Shown here: positions 11,051 through 22,178 of the stretch, piece by piece
Position numbering within the stretch: position 1 is the first letter of the stretch
Layout: each line of letters opens with the position of its first letter
Source of the DNA: Mnemiopsis leidyi
Lineage: Eukaryota > Ctenophora > Tentaculata > Lobata > Bolinopsidae
Direction of reading: 5' to 3'
Length of the DNA: 36,677 bases
Assembly (NCBI GenBank): GCA_000226015.1
Contig: JH152766.1
Span: 45,069-81,745, forward strand
Notes under the pieces: generated by a model
Seen by the model: only the letters and a program-made list of their open reading frames with translations
The model's database searches: none
Told to the model about the DNA's origin: nothing
Translations under genes and position numbers: made by a program

Positions 11051-12854
11051 ATGAGTGCCACCAATAACACAAACACACTCTCTGTTGCCCAGTTAAAGGA
11101 AAAAGGTTGTGGGGTTGCGGTTGCTCAAGGGCGTGTGTCGGGTACCCCGAACAAAACAATTCTCTACGACTCAACAGCTAAAATAGAATTGATTTTGTTT
11201 GGAGAAATTCCCCTCAAACCCAGGATATTGTATGAGGTTAATGTCAGCGAGATGGTTCTTGGAGACTGTATACCTGTGAGGTCTCCTCAAGATATCAGAG
11301 CAGTTGAAGCTGTTCCATCTGTTTGCGTTTCACCGAACTCAAGATGGCGTTTGAGATCGAATGAGAAGGCCGAATGTGTGTTTTACATTAAAGAGAAATC
11401 CAACAAGATAAAGCAATTCAAATTTTTTGTCACTACATTGATGTACAGTTCAGTTACTGAGGCGGTGGAGGAGGTTTATCTCCACAATTTGGGAGCAGAG
11501 TGGTTCCTTTATCTCCTCCCAGGGAGGTTCTACTCTCTGATTGGCTCTCTCAGAGAGTCTGACAGTCCGATTGTTGATCTTAACGATGCTGTTGGGGAGG
11601 TTTCTTTTAGTGATCTTACGGAGAATCATGAAAATGTGAATCTAACTAACGTTCAGAAAATGAATGAAATCAAGAAGTTGATTCAAGACCAGAGGACAAT
11701 GGTGTCCTTTTCTGACATTACACAGTCAAGGAGCTCATCCCTCTTCGTCAGTGTAGAAGCAGAAGTAGTTGGGATGTCATCGTTTGAGAAAAGTGGCTTC
11801 ATAACATTCGCAGACACACACAAAAACATGGAGAACATTGCCTTCACTCCCGCTCGACGAACCTTACCGAAGTTTCTGATACCGGGATCACGTGTTGTCA
11901 TGCACCAACTCTTCATGAAGACTATTCGAAATGGAACTAAACGCTTCCTCTCTGTAACCCATATGACTCAGATCTACCTTCTCTCTCTTCCTACTTCCAC
12001 CATCTCACTAACTCAAACATCACTCCTTAACGACTGTCGAACCCTCCAAAAATCACACCTTGTCAGCTTGATAGTGGAGGTTGATTGTATACTGTCCCTC
12101 TCAGTCAACACAGCCCACAACATCAGCTGCAGGTTGTCTTGCTTTCCTCGGGGACTAGGACTGTCTTGTACCCTGCTTTTCTTGAATTGTTACCGCGTTT
12201 CGTTAGTAGTCACGTGACATGAACACTACCAAATATGGTAGTCACGTGACATTTACAGTTACAATGTTTGTTCAGGTTGTCTGTGCGAGATGTCAGTGAT
12301 TCTGCAACTCTCCACGTTAAGGACAACTTGGAGCTGGTTAGAGAGTTGTTTGTTCTGAAGGAGGATGAGGAGCAGGAGTTAGCGAGGGTGAAAAATATGC
12401 AGTTTGGGAAAATTGACAGAAAAGAAAACAGCGGGGTTTTGCAGATATTTTCTAGGATTTTGCAGGTTTTTAAAGCTTTAAGTTTCATGTTTTAATTGTT
12501 TTATCTGTCTTGCAATTTGATTCCTTTTAGATTAATTCATGGCTATTGATTCTCTCCTCTTTCTCATATGAGATGAGGCATGGTAAATTTTTATTGAATA
12601 TATAGTGTATATATTGATACTATGACAGTGCAATCATGACACAATTAGCAGACATGGTTGCACATAAAAATCACGATGATTGTTTTCAGAGCGGAACACG
12701 ATATTACATCAAGGCAGAAGTAAGGACAGATTCCGTTCAGTACCTTGTACAGACACAGTTTGGGAAACTTCCCAAGTGTCCCCGGATTCATATTTTTCCT
12801 TACTTAATCAAGGCTTTGTCACCAGTTGACGAACTTGCTGCTATTTGTGGGTGA
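11051..12854 (+). CDS. CTC1: CTC1-like CST complex subunit, C-terminal OB-fold half only, 3 exons
   Basis: Exons 11051-12132, 12276-12465 and 12690-12854 join in phases 2 and 0 to give 478 aa. CTC1 is the large subunit of CST, which binds single-stranded telomeric DNA and recruits polymerase alpha-primase. Human CTC1 has about 1217 aa in seven OB folds; this protein matches only the last four or so. The resemblance rests on ordered blocks: a GVAVAQGRVSG/AKIELILFGE OB strand pair, EWFLYLLPGRFYSLIG, SSLFVSVEAEVVG, a block KFLIPGSRVVMHQ followed by YLLSLPTSTISL, HLVSLIVEVDCILSLSVN, and LSVRDVSDSATLHV across the exon 1/2 junction. Similarity is weak, as is normal for CTC1. No N-terminal half is seen in the 1.4 kb upstream. 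Other OB-fold ssDNA-binding proteins are the alternative. Confidence 0.65.
12133..12275 (+). other. CTC1-like intron 1, with duplicated border and two CACGTG palindromes
   Basis: A 143-bp intron. The 9-bp string AGGTTGTCT occurs across both the donor (from 12131) and the acceptor (from 12274). Inside lie two perfect GTCACGTGAC palindromes at 12208-12217 and 12241-12250, each within a longer repeated stretch (gtagtcacgtgacat). Confidence 0.75.
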
Positions 12855-13542
12855 ATTCTTAATTTGTGTGATTGTATTAGAAGGCAGACTTAACCAATTA
12901 ATGTAATTCCAAGATTCATGACGTGGAAAGAATTTGATACCATTCTCCCCAACAATTTGTTCTCCTTTTATACTAGCTTTACATTTGGATATTATTCTTG
13001 GACAACATTCATTATGTACAGAACTCTGTAATACAATCTAACATTTTTCCTTCAGATTTTCCAGATTTTAAATTTGTTTATTAGTTAATGATTGTCAATT
13101 ATCATCAATCTATATTTGAAATTTTTCCATTTTTAACAAGACAAGCTGTTTGATTCTAATGTTGTTCCTACTGTAGTAGTACAATTAATAGAAGTTCAGA
13201 ATTTTATCTTTAAAACCACGCATTCTAGCATAAACGATATCATAAGAGTCTAAATCAATATTAATTAATATTAGTTGATGATTAATACGGATTAAATTTC
13301 CACCTCTATTGTTTCATTACACCATCATAAATAAGCTATAATTGCTCTGGCACTTCTTTTCATTGTGTTCTTATAAAGATTGTAGTTTGTTCGTGGTGAT
13401 GGAAAGTGGAACAGGACTTTCTTGTTTTAGTCAGTTAAATCGAGCATGTTTGTTTAATTCGGTACACTGTGCAGGAGTGAAATAAGTTCCGACATTACAT
13501 AGCTAGCTATAATATCGTGTTTTTAAGATAGTGTGTGTATAT

Positions 13543-13650
13543 ATGTGAATGTATATTGTGTGAATGTATAGTGTGTGAATGTATAGTGTGTGAATGTATA
13601 GTGTGTGAATGTATAGTGTGTGAATGTATAGTGTTTGAATGTATATTACT
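13543..13650. repeat. 15-bp tandem repeat (gtgtgtgaatgtata), about 6-7 copies
   Basis: The unit gtgtgtgaatgtata is repeated almost perfectly, with a diverged first copy (atatgtgaatgtatatt) and a diverged last copy (gtgtttgaatgtatatt). It lies upstream of the sulfotransferase promoter-like region. Confidence 0.9.
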
Positions 13651-13709
13651 GATTGAATCAAATTCAATACGTTACGTTCTCTATTAATCTTGTACAGTCA
13701 GATGTCTTT

Positions 13710-13830
13710 TTGATCACGTGACAGCGATTGACCAATGAGAAAGCAGATACGACCAATCAATTTCGAGCAATGCTGTCACATGATAGGAATAATTTCTGAC
13801 TCCACCCCAAGAATTCTGACGTCCAATATA
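13710..13830 (+). promoter_or_regulatory. Promoter-like region of the sulfotransferase gene
   Basis: Within 170 bp of the start codon are an E-box palindrome (TCACGTGA at about 13714), two CCAAT boxes (GACCAATGAG at about 13731, GACCAATCAA at about 13751), a CRE-like CTGACGTCCA (13817-13826) and an AT-rich aatatatttattt. The segment around the CRE-like site recurs at 22743-22771. Motif evidence only. Confidence 0.4.
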
Positions 13831-13880
13831 TTTATTTCATTGAGTCAATACCCAACTAATTTCTCCTGTCCAGGTAGCGG

Positions 13881-15320
13881 ATGCCTCGTCTTTGTTCAAC
13901 ATCATTGATCCGCATAGCTATACCTATAATCTTGATAACCTGTATCCTCCTCTACCACTACTCAGACTCCACTGCTCTGAACGACTCCTTGAAGTCCATA
14001 CAAGATCCTGTTGTCAGGTTCCTCGACTACAATGAGTATGTGAAACAAGACAAGTATGTGAAACAAGAGAAATTCTCCTCCTCTGACTTTGCCGTAGACA
14101 CACGGGACCTCCTTGAGCACATACACAGACAATGTCAACTGCATGGTCTACCGCTGAGCTATGAAACGACAAAGAAAGCAATGCCGAATGCCATTACGAT
14201 CCACATACCGAACTACAATATCGTGTATGTGAGTAACCCTAAAACTGGTTCTACTTCGTTTAAGAAGTTTGTCTTGAGACTGCAAGGTGACATGACGCCC
14301 TACGACGACATGGAACACGTGCATCGGGGACAGAAAGGGAAATATCAGGTCATCAACAAGTACACAAAGAACATGACAATCGACGATATAGTTGAGAGGG
14401 ACATGTACGTAGTGGGTTTTGTCAGGAACCCAATCACACGGCTTATATCCGGATTCAAAAACAAAGTTCTCAGAACAGAAGGTGGTGATTACAACAGGAA
14501 AATCTATCAAATCCTACCCGAAACAGCTACTGACATAGAACGATTTAGAGTTTTCGTCGAGCTAGTTACGAGTGGTGTGATCAGTGACCATCATTTCACT
14601 CCGCAGTGGGACAAGATGAGGGTCTGCTCCTTTCCTTACAGTTTGTTAGGTCAGACAGAGACCACCAGAGACAGCATTGAGACGTTGATGATGGAAACTG
14701 GGATTGTTGATGTCGAGTTTCCTGGATCAAGAAGTGAAAGAGGTGCTGTAAAGATTGTTAATTATATAATAGACTTGTATTCAATCATCTTTTTTAGCAA
14801 ATTCTGTAGACTTGTAGACTTGTAGACTTGTAGACTTGTAGACTTGTAGACTTGTAGACTTGTAGACTTGTAGACTTGTAGACTTGTAGACTTGTAGACT
14901 TGTAGACTTGTAGACTTGTAGACTTGTAGACTTGTAGACTTGTAGACTTGTAGATTTTGTAGACTTGTAGAGACTGGTCGAATAGAAAAACCGTGGACAT
15001 CTTATCCCCCACGCCACCACTCCCCCCTATAAAGGCTTTATTCATCAAATGATCAAATGTTGGATTTCAGAACGGCCGGTCTTGAGCAATGAGGCGAACC
15101 AAGTTGTGTAGAAGTATTAGTAGTGTAGAAACTTCATCAAATGACCACTATACCACCAGGTGAAGATGCGCGCTCTACACTGGACGAAGTTGCCGACTTC
15201 ATGGACCCTCTCCCCCCCGAGACTATTGGTTCTATCTACGAGTTTTACCGAATGGACTTCGACATTTTGGGATACACTAAAATGGACCATCCAATGTTTC
15301 CCTACATCGCATTGACTTGA
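13881..15320 (+). CDS. Golgi carbohydrate sulfotransferase, CHST8-14/HNK-1ST type, 2 exons
   Basis: Exons 13881-14747 and 15129-15320 join in phase 0 to give 352 aa, close to human HNK-1ST (about 356). It is a type II membrane protein: a short basic cytosolic end, then a membrane anchor at residues 10-27, then a lumenal catalytic domain. The 5'-phosphosulfate loop of PAPS binding is SNPKTGSTSFKKF (residues 118-130). The 3'-phosphate site is VVGFVRNPITRLISGFKNK (about 177-195), with the conserved RNP..R..S pattern. The second exon supplies the family's C-terminal end, with IGSIYEFYRMDFDILGY. The family moves sulfate from PAPS to sugars such as HNK-1 glucuronic acid, GalNAc or chondroitin; the acceptor cannot be told from sequence. 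The intron holds a 9-bp array. Without splicing the frame would run into a stop at 14823. Confidence 0.9.
14806..14970. repeat. 9-bp tandem repeat (tgtagactt), about 18 copies, in sulfotransferase intron
   Basis: Nearly perfect repeats of tgtagactt, with one disrupted copy (tgtagattt) near the end. Because the unit is a multiple of 3, both strands give long artificial open frames. It lies wholly within the 381-bp intron 14748-15128. Confidence 0.95.
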
Positions 15321-16418
15321 ACCAATTTTTAAGATTTTTTGTATCAACTTATTTTTATAGTAATTAACATTGATATATCATTAGCCGTTGGGTCTATTTT
15401 ATAAAGTTGGTTATCGATTCATCTATTTTAATATCACAATTATTATCATCGTAGTATGAAATGTTAAAATGTATTTTTGTGTAAATAGATAAAAAAGGAT
15501 TAAGTTAATTTTGGGAGGGAGTCGCATATTGTAACCTATCAAAAGCTGGAAAGCACGGTTTTCTTGTTTCTCATTGGTCAAAACTTTTGACCCCTCCCAG
15601 TTTCTCATTGGTCAAAACTTTTGACCCCTCCCGAAAATGCCTTTCTATATTGTAAGAAGAAATGGTGTTATTGAGAAAATGTTCATTATGAAGAGTAATT
15701 TTTCTATATTATAAGAAGTTACGAAATCACTTACTTACGATTTATATATAAGCATTTTTATATTTAAAATATGTAGGTATACTAGTTACATGTGATGAAC
15801 CTGTGGGATTAGAATTTGAGCTAAAATACAGAAATAATGAAATATTGAAATGTTTCCCTCATCGTCCTATGGACAGTTCTAGTGGTCTGATAATTGTGTT
15901 ATTACAAACTACCTTCACACAAAGTTCATATATAAACTTTAAAGGAGGATACTGTTGAATAACATAATATCAATATTTAAAGCTTTTAAAAAGGGTTATT
16001 ATAAGTTTTTGACTGTTATTATATTGTATTTCATGCAGTTTTGTTTTGAAGTTGCCAGTTGACGCAGTTAATACCAACTTGACTATTTTTATTGTTTATA
16101 CTTTCTATAAATTATCATTAGAAGATTCAAAACAAAAAAATCAAATGTAAGTATAGAAGTTTAGTGACAACGCTCCTTTTTGTCTAATCTTGAAGCTTTC
16201 CTCATGGTACCTGAGTCCCTGACCCAGCTCTAACAGATAACGGTTAAGTACCGGTAAGGTTAATTAAGTAAGTACCTTTGTTCTAAGTACCTGAATAAGT
16301 AATTTCCAGTTAAATAATAATTGTCCTTCTCTCAGCATGACTCAAAATAGAATCAATCGTGCAAGTATGACTCGAAATAATTCCATGAAGAGTTACGACT
16401 GAAGATCAAAAACAAGCG
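15321..16418. other. Intergenic between sulfotransferase and HPS4
   Basis: AT-rich with no exon recognised. Contains a 34-bp direct duplication with ATTGG (reverse CCAAT) boxes at 15566-15633 and short GTACC/AGTAC-rich repeats at 16240-16300. Confidence 0.5.
15566..15633. repeat. 34-bp direct repeat, 2 copies, each with an ATTGGTCA box
   Basis: The unit starting gtttctcattggtcaaaac occurs at 15566 and 15600 with identical sequence. Each copy holds an inverted CCAAT box and a C-rich end. It could be a small duplicated regulatory element. Confidence 0.85.
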
Positions 16419-19050
16419 ATGCCGAACACAAAAGACCCGGCCCTCCAACAAAACCCAGTCCCTCCAACCCTCCCCAAACTCAACAATCTCTCCAAAATAT
16501 GCATCATCGTGGACACAAGTCTTCTCGAAGAGGAAACGTTCATGAAAACAGATTGCTTCATCTTCTACCACCCTCTAAGTCTGTCAGTTGAGGACTGTCA
16601 AACCATAGCCGGTAACATGATAACTATCTACGACATCCTGTCCTCCCTCCAAAAGAGCAGCGTCCCGACTCTCACCCACACAGCTGAGTACAAGATGGGC
16701 CTGGTCAAGATCCACACCTACTTCGTCGTGTTGTCAGGCCCCCCGGACATGTCCAACTCGACCATGTTACAACAAGTAAAGCTATTTATAGATTCCCTCA
16801 TCTTCTTCCTGGGTCCGCCCAGTTCGCTGCACATCCAGCACTCAGCAGATCAGATAAGGGTTATGATAAGGAAGGTTGCTAGGCACATAGTGAATTGTGT
16901 GATACCTGACAGGGGGGTCACGTTCAGGAACAACGTGGGATATCTACCGAGCAAGAGTAATGTACCGCCCGACTGTCTTCTCAGGTGAGTTTAATATTAC
17001 TATAGTTATATGATATAGCTTTATGTTGCTATAGTTACATATTGCTATAGTAACATGTTGCTATAGTAACATGTTGCAATAGTAACATAATTTTGCTATA
17101 GTAACATGTTGCTATAGTAACATGTTGCTAAAGGTCATGTTGCTATAGTTACATGTTGCTATAGTAACATATTGCTATAGTAACATGTTGCCATAGTAAC
17201 ATATTGCTATAGTAACATGTTGCTATAGTAACATGTTGCCATAGTAACATATTGCTATAGTTACATGTTGCTATAGTAACATATTGCTATAGTAACATGT
17301 TGGCTGTTGCTATAGTGACATATTGCTATAGTAACATATTGCTATAGTAACATGTTGCCATAGTAGCGTATGGCTATAGTAACATGTTGCTATAGTAACA
17401 TGTTACTATAGTAACATGTTGCAATAGTTACATGGTTGTAAAGTAACGAGTTGCTACTGTAACTTTTTGCAATAGTTACATTTTGCTTTAGGTCATGTTG
17501 ATAAGATACATGTTGCTATAGTTAATTTTGCTATAGTTACATGTTTCTATGATTGCTGTTACTAAAATAAAGTGTTGCTATAAAAAGCTATAGCTATAGT
17601 AACATGTTGATATAGTAACATGTACCTATAATTACATGTTTCTATGCCTTATTACTTTGTGAGTGTTCTGACTGATGTAGGTACCATTGTGCTTCTTTCA
17701 AACCTATAAAACTTTGTTAAACGTTTTTTCTATATTTTAATTTGATGACAATTTGACAATTTGATGCAATTAGTACAAAAATTACATCCTATAACTGCTG
17801 ATATTCAGTTTTCCAGATGTTCGACACTGCTGGACAGTCTTCAGATATTTGGCGGAGTTGTTGTCCACGACCGGAAGCTAGTCTACACGAACCTGGACAG
17901 TTGTATTCTAGCTGTTTTACTGGGGCTAGACGAGAACAACGTCCCTGTTGATTGCGTCCCCAGCTTGGAGAAAGTCTCCATCGTACGTGTTTTCATGACA
18001 ACGAAAATGTGGACTAGTTTGAAGGCTGTGTCAAGTGATGAGTCTAAACTTCCTGAAGTCCCCTCAGAAAAGGCGCTAGACTTAATGCTGGAAGGGTTGG
18101 ACTTGGCAGACTCACACAGACTGAATGTGCGCAAGGATAGTTTAACCCCCATTGTCAACAGCTATGAACTAGTGCCGTTAGACATCCCAGAGGAGGAATT
18201 CTCTAGTTCAAGCAGACCTTTCTTCAGGAGTATGAGTTCGCAACACAGCAAGTTCTCTCTGCTCAACGAACTGTTCGATCATAAGAAAGGTAGAGAGGGA
18301 GACAAATTAAAACGTTCGGCTACTGTCGCTTCCATTACCTACGAGACGCTCACGTTCCACGATTCTGTGGAGTCGCAACTGAGCGGGAGCGATCTCCCGG
18401 GAAACTCGTTAAACTACAAGCTTCTCACCCGGGAAGATGACGTCATACCTTCACCTCCCTCAAACTGTGACATAGCCCCTGACTCACCTCAAGTCATTAA
18501 AAACACAGACAAGCCGAGCGATTCGAACTCGGGAGACAGCGCGTACCACGACTCGTTTGACTTCTTCCTGCCGCACCTGACAAATAGCGAGTTTAGGGTG
18601 TGCGAGCTGCTGATTCAGAGCAGAGTTAACACGACCGTCATGCTCCTGGGAGAGAACTTGTCGGAGAACGTACAGAAGTATTGGTCCACCTGCCTCAAAC
18701 TGCTGGGCGATGTGAGTGGGTTTTTTGACGTGGAAATGCGACAGAAACCGCAGAAAACGACACAGGGCGTCAATACTTTTGTGTTTGATAGACTGACCAA
18801 GACATTGTTGCATAGCAACGCTGGAAAAACCTCGTTAGACTCACACCTGCAGATAAAGGAATGCAAGGAATGGTGCGATGACGACAGCGAGATCGAGGTG
18901 GTTGGTGTGCGGGGGTTGAACTGTTCTACTGTGGTGAAGAATACAAGCGTTTCTAGTGTGTTCCTCACTTCCCACTCTATTAGGTGTAGTAAACTGGCTG
19001 ATAATATCTCCGATATCACTGGTAGGAACTTCGATTCGGTGTTTTTGTAG
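16419..19050 (+). CDS. HPS4: HPS4-like BLOC-3 subunit, 2 exons
   Basis: Exons 16419-16984 and 17817-19050 join in phase 2 (an AG-A arginine codon) to give 599 aa; human HPS4 is about 708. With HPS1 it forms BLOC-3, the exchange factor for RAB32/RAB38 in making lysosome-related organelles. The family has three longin-type domains. The first covers residues about 25-130 (DCFIFYHPLSLSVEDCQTIA, YKMGLVKIHTYFVVLSGPPD, FIDSLIFFLGPPSSLHI). The second contains FGGVVVHDRKLVYTNLD right after the junction and VSIVRVFMTTKMW. After an acidic, Ser-rich linker, the third has NTFVFDRLTKTLLHSN and a closing SSVFLTSHSIRC. Other members of the HPS4/CCZ1/INTU longin group are the alternative, but the third-domain block favours HPS4. 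A possible donor (ctg|gtagga, 19021) near the end could give another C-terminus. The intron holds a long 16-bp array. Confidence 0.75.
17015..17630. repeat. 16-bp tandem array (gttgctatagtaacat) in HPS4 intron
   Basis: About 35 units of a 16-bp near-palindrome, gttgctatagtaacat, with variants and a few insertions; the ends are more diverged. It begins some 30 bp after the HPS4 exon 1 donor and fills most of the intron. At 17187-17200 and 17235-17248 the variant GTTGCCATAGTAAC fits the RFX X-box consensus. Confidence 0.92.
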
Positions 19051-19488
19051 TGGTCTCACGATAATTTCTTGAACTTTTTTTTCTAAGATTTGTTGTTAAA
19101 GTTTGATTTATTTCATTGTTCATGCGGTATTTTTCTTTCCTATTCACAACAAGACGCATTAGTTAAGTGTTGAATTGGTTTCAGAATTCACAGAATGTTT
19201 TTCATTACTTTGTGTATTTATTTCGTATTGATTTTTGTTTGAATAACCTTTACCTTTATCAAGTTTATTTTGATTGGAAGTTTTTAGCATATACTGACTA
19301 ATGTGTTTATCTGTTGTGGTCAACAGATTATATCAAACATTTAATTAAAAGTTTCCTTGGAATCGATCTTTTGGGCTAAACTCGCCAAACAAATTTACTG
19401 AAAGTTTCTCCAATTTCATTTATTCGATAAATCTAAATATTTTTCACGGCCTAAGTCCTAACCCTAATCGCACCTCTTTGCCCTGTAG
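19051..19488. other. Short intergenic region between HPS4 and TAF5-like gene
   Basis: AT-rich with no exon seen. A pyrimidine-rich acceptor (cacctctttgccctgtag) ends at 19488, directly before the first TAF5-like exon. Confidence 0.5.
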
Positions 19489-19495
19489 AAATGAA

Positions 19496-22178
19496 ATGAA
19501 ACAGGAATTTCAAGACCAGGCGGCAGAAAACGACAGCCTTGAAGTTATAAAGAGTACAGTACAAGCCCTCAACACCTCACTTCCTAGATTGATAATAGAC
19601 CTGCAGTCTCTCAAAGCCAGTTCTGTGAAAGAGGTAACCTTATTCTTTCATAGATAAGAAAAAAAGGCTTGAACTAGAAGGTGACGGAAAATTGCCATTT
19701 GTCCCAGAATTCTCGTGTTTTGGTGTTGTGTTTGTGGCGCGCGATTATATCAATCTAATAAATTTGTGAGTCTTATGCGCGGCGAGTCTGTCACGAACGT
19801 ACGAATAGAGGTAGAAATGAGAACATACGGTTATCAAAATTCTTTCGTGTGAGCTATCTGAATAGGAAAATCGGAAGCAGATATTGGATGATTCCTTGCA
19901 GCTAATGTTCCACGTGAAATAACATTCCAAACTTACACTGTCAAGTGTCACTCGAACGGTGCAGTGATAGATTTTAGTAGCACTGCACATTTTCTTAGTT
20001 TAAAGAAAATAACAGCGGAAATTTTAAGTGAACATTTTGAAAAATATCAAGAAGTACCCTTACTCGTTAGCTCCATTTGATTGAAAAGTGTAAATCTGCA
20101 CATCTTTAACATCATCAGTTTTTGATAGCAAATCTGTCGCAGCTTTCGATTTAATGTGCCACTTGATAAACTAAAATGCAGAACTGAAGGAAGCAAGAGT
20201 GTCAAATCTTGACTTGAATGTCGGAAATGTTTTTGAAATTTGAATCCACAAGTCACATCAATAACGGATGAAATGATTTTGTCACGCTATATATTATATA
20301 TTTTTCTCCTATTTCAACTTTTCACTTTCAGGGCGGGTTGAATACTCCAGCTCCGATCTCCTATTTCAACTTCTCACTTTCAGGGCGGGTTGAATACTCC
20401 AGCTCCGATCTACTATTTCAACTTCTCACTTTCAGGGCGGGTTGAATACTCCAGCTCCGATCTCCTATTTCAACTTCTCACTTTCAGGGCGGGTTGAATA
20501 CTCCAGCTCCGATCTCCTATTTCGAATCTGGTCAGATAGACTACCTGAAACAGGTCCTCATATTGAGGCAGTATATCGAGAACCTTCCTGAAGCGCTGAA
20601 ATGTGAATTGAAGGAACTGATAGCCCCGCTGTGTGCATTCCTGTACCACGAACTGAGACAGAGGCAGAGTAAAGATGTGTACATCAACTTCTTGGCTAAG
20701 ATCGTGGAACTGAAAATCCTTCCCAGTGCAAATGAAGTCGATAATCAGGACTATTTCAACACCAAGCATGTGATAAGCGTGTCTCGGAATACATACGAAC
20801 ATTTCATGAGCTTGATCACGCAACAGGAATGGCTATCAATTCTCTCCGTCATTAATCAAAAGTTCGTGTTTGACATCAAGAGAGAATCAACCCAGAGAAC
20901 CTCCGACTCCCAATCCAAAACTGTTCTACAAAAAGCGTGTTCCAACTTGGAGCTGGGTTTGGGCCCCTCCTCCTTCTCCTTCGTGAAGACAATAAAGGTA
21001 ACAAACAACAGCACTATCCTCTGCATGACTCTTACCCCCGACAACAGCACCCTGCTCGCCGCTTCCTCAGACTCTACCATCTACAAATGGTCTTTGTCCG
21101 ACTCCCCCTCATCCCAGCTCTCGCAACCAAACTCCAAATCTGCCCCCAAAACCCCCCTTCCCGCCCCTGAAATCAGTCTTACATACGACGAGCACTTCAC
21201 GGTGGATGTGGGGGAGAGTGAGAGATTGTACGTGGAGCTGCGTGGGCACGCTGGTCCCGTCTACTGGGTATGTGTTAAAGAGGAGCATGCTCTCTCGGCT
21301 TCCCTGGACGGGAGCGTTATACTGTGGAACCTCCAAACTGAACGTTAGTGTTGTGTGTCGTCAGGCTAGACTGAGAGAGTTAAGCCTTTTTTTTCATAAT
21401 TTTTTAAAATTCTGACTTCTATTCTTGAATCTCTACTTGCTACTCTTATTAAAATGCAGATATTACCCCTTATATCACCTACCCCAGACATAATTCTTTG
21501 CGAAACTAAAACTAAAACGTTTCAGGAATGATCTACAAATACCGGGGACACTCCAAATGGCCGGTTTTCCACGTTACCTTCTCCCCTGTCACCCCCTACT
21601 TCTGCACCGCGTCCCTCGACAGCACCGCCAAACTCTGGCGCACGGACCACACCTCACCGCTGCGCATCTTTGCAGGTCACAGTGGGCCGGTTACGCGCTG
21701 CGAGTTCCATCCCAACGGTAGTTACGTGGTTACTGCAAGTGAAGACTTGAGCTGTCGCTTGTGGGACGTAAGTAGTGGTAATTGTGCTCGTGTCGTCCCG
21801 TTCAAGTCCTACGTTTCAGCCATGTCGGTGTCGCCTAACGGGAAAGTTTTAGCATGCGCGCTACTCTCAGGGGACATCTTACTTTGGGACATAGCTACCA
21901 CGAAGGTACTGAGAAAATACAGTACCGAAAATGCTCCACAGACTAACGGTTACCATGGCGACAACCTACACAAACAGCAGAAGAAAGTTATATCACATTG
22001 TATGTTTATCCACGAGAACACCCTGGTTACGGGAGACTCCCATGGTAACGTAGTATCCTGGGATACCAGACTTCACAGTAAACTTCACACCAGACCTATT
22101 CAGCAGGTCAATGTAACCGGCAGAGTTAGGGGGTTGTCTGGAAACAAGTCCGGACTAGTTGTAGTGGGAGTCATGTGA
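19496..22178 (+). CDS. TAF5L: TAF5/TAF5L-like WD40 subunit of TFIID or SAGA, 3 exons
   Basis: Exons 19489-19633 (ATG at 19496), 20488-21343 and 21526-22178 join in phases 0 and 1 to give about 548 aa. TAF5 proteins scaffold TFIID, and TAF5L does so in SAGA; both contact the TAF6-TAF9 histone-fold pair. Exon 2 encodes the all-helical NTD2 domain (ISYFESGQIDYLKQVLILRQ to VINQKFVFDIK) and the first WD40 blades. The last exon has WD40 repeats with LWRTDHTSPLRIFAGHSGPV, FHPNGSYVVTASED and CRLWDVSSGNC. Length is nearer TAF5L (about 589) than TAF5 (about 800), but the RIFAGH and SGNC blade reads more like TAF5, so the paralogue is uncertain. No LisH domain is visible. Exon 1 (46 residues) is supported only by its splice sites and phase. 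The exon 2 acceptor is present four times. Confidence 0.8.
20305..20522. repeat. 52-bp tandem repeat, 4 copies, duplicating the TAF5-like exon 2 acceptor
   Basis: Each unit holds ctcctatttcaacttctcac, the acceptor ctttcag, and the first exon bases ggcgggttgaatactccagc. Possible exon starts fall at 20332, 20384, 20436 and 20488, exactly 52 bp apart. Only the last keeps the long frame. Starting in phase at 20332 or 20384 meets a TGA in a later copy, and 20436 is shifted by one base. Confidence 0.95.

Larger units (their letters stand above)
12855..13880. other. Intergenic between CTC1-like and sulfotransferase genes
   Basis: AT-rich with no exon recognised up to about 13540. Then comes the 15-bp tandem array at 13543-13650 and a promoter-like stretch at 13710-13830. 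Confidence 0.5.

Noticed and set aside
13881..14825. Sulfotransferase as a single-exon 314-aa protein
   Set aside because: The tail past 14747 has no family similarity, and the spliced second exon supplies the expected C-terminal motif DFDILGY.
14781..15048. Minus-strand frames repeating Y-K-S-T-S-L-Q-V
   Set aside because: Artefact of the 9-bp intron repeat, which is free of stops on that strand.
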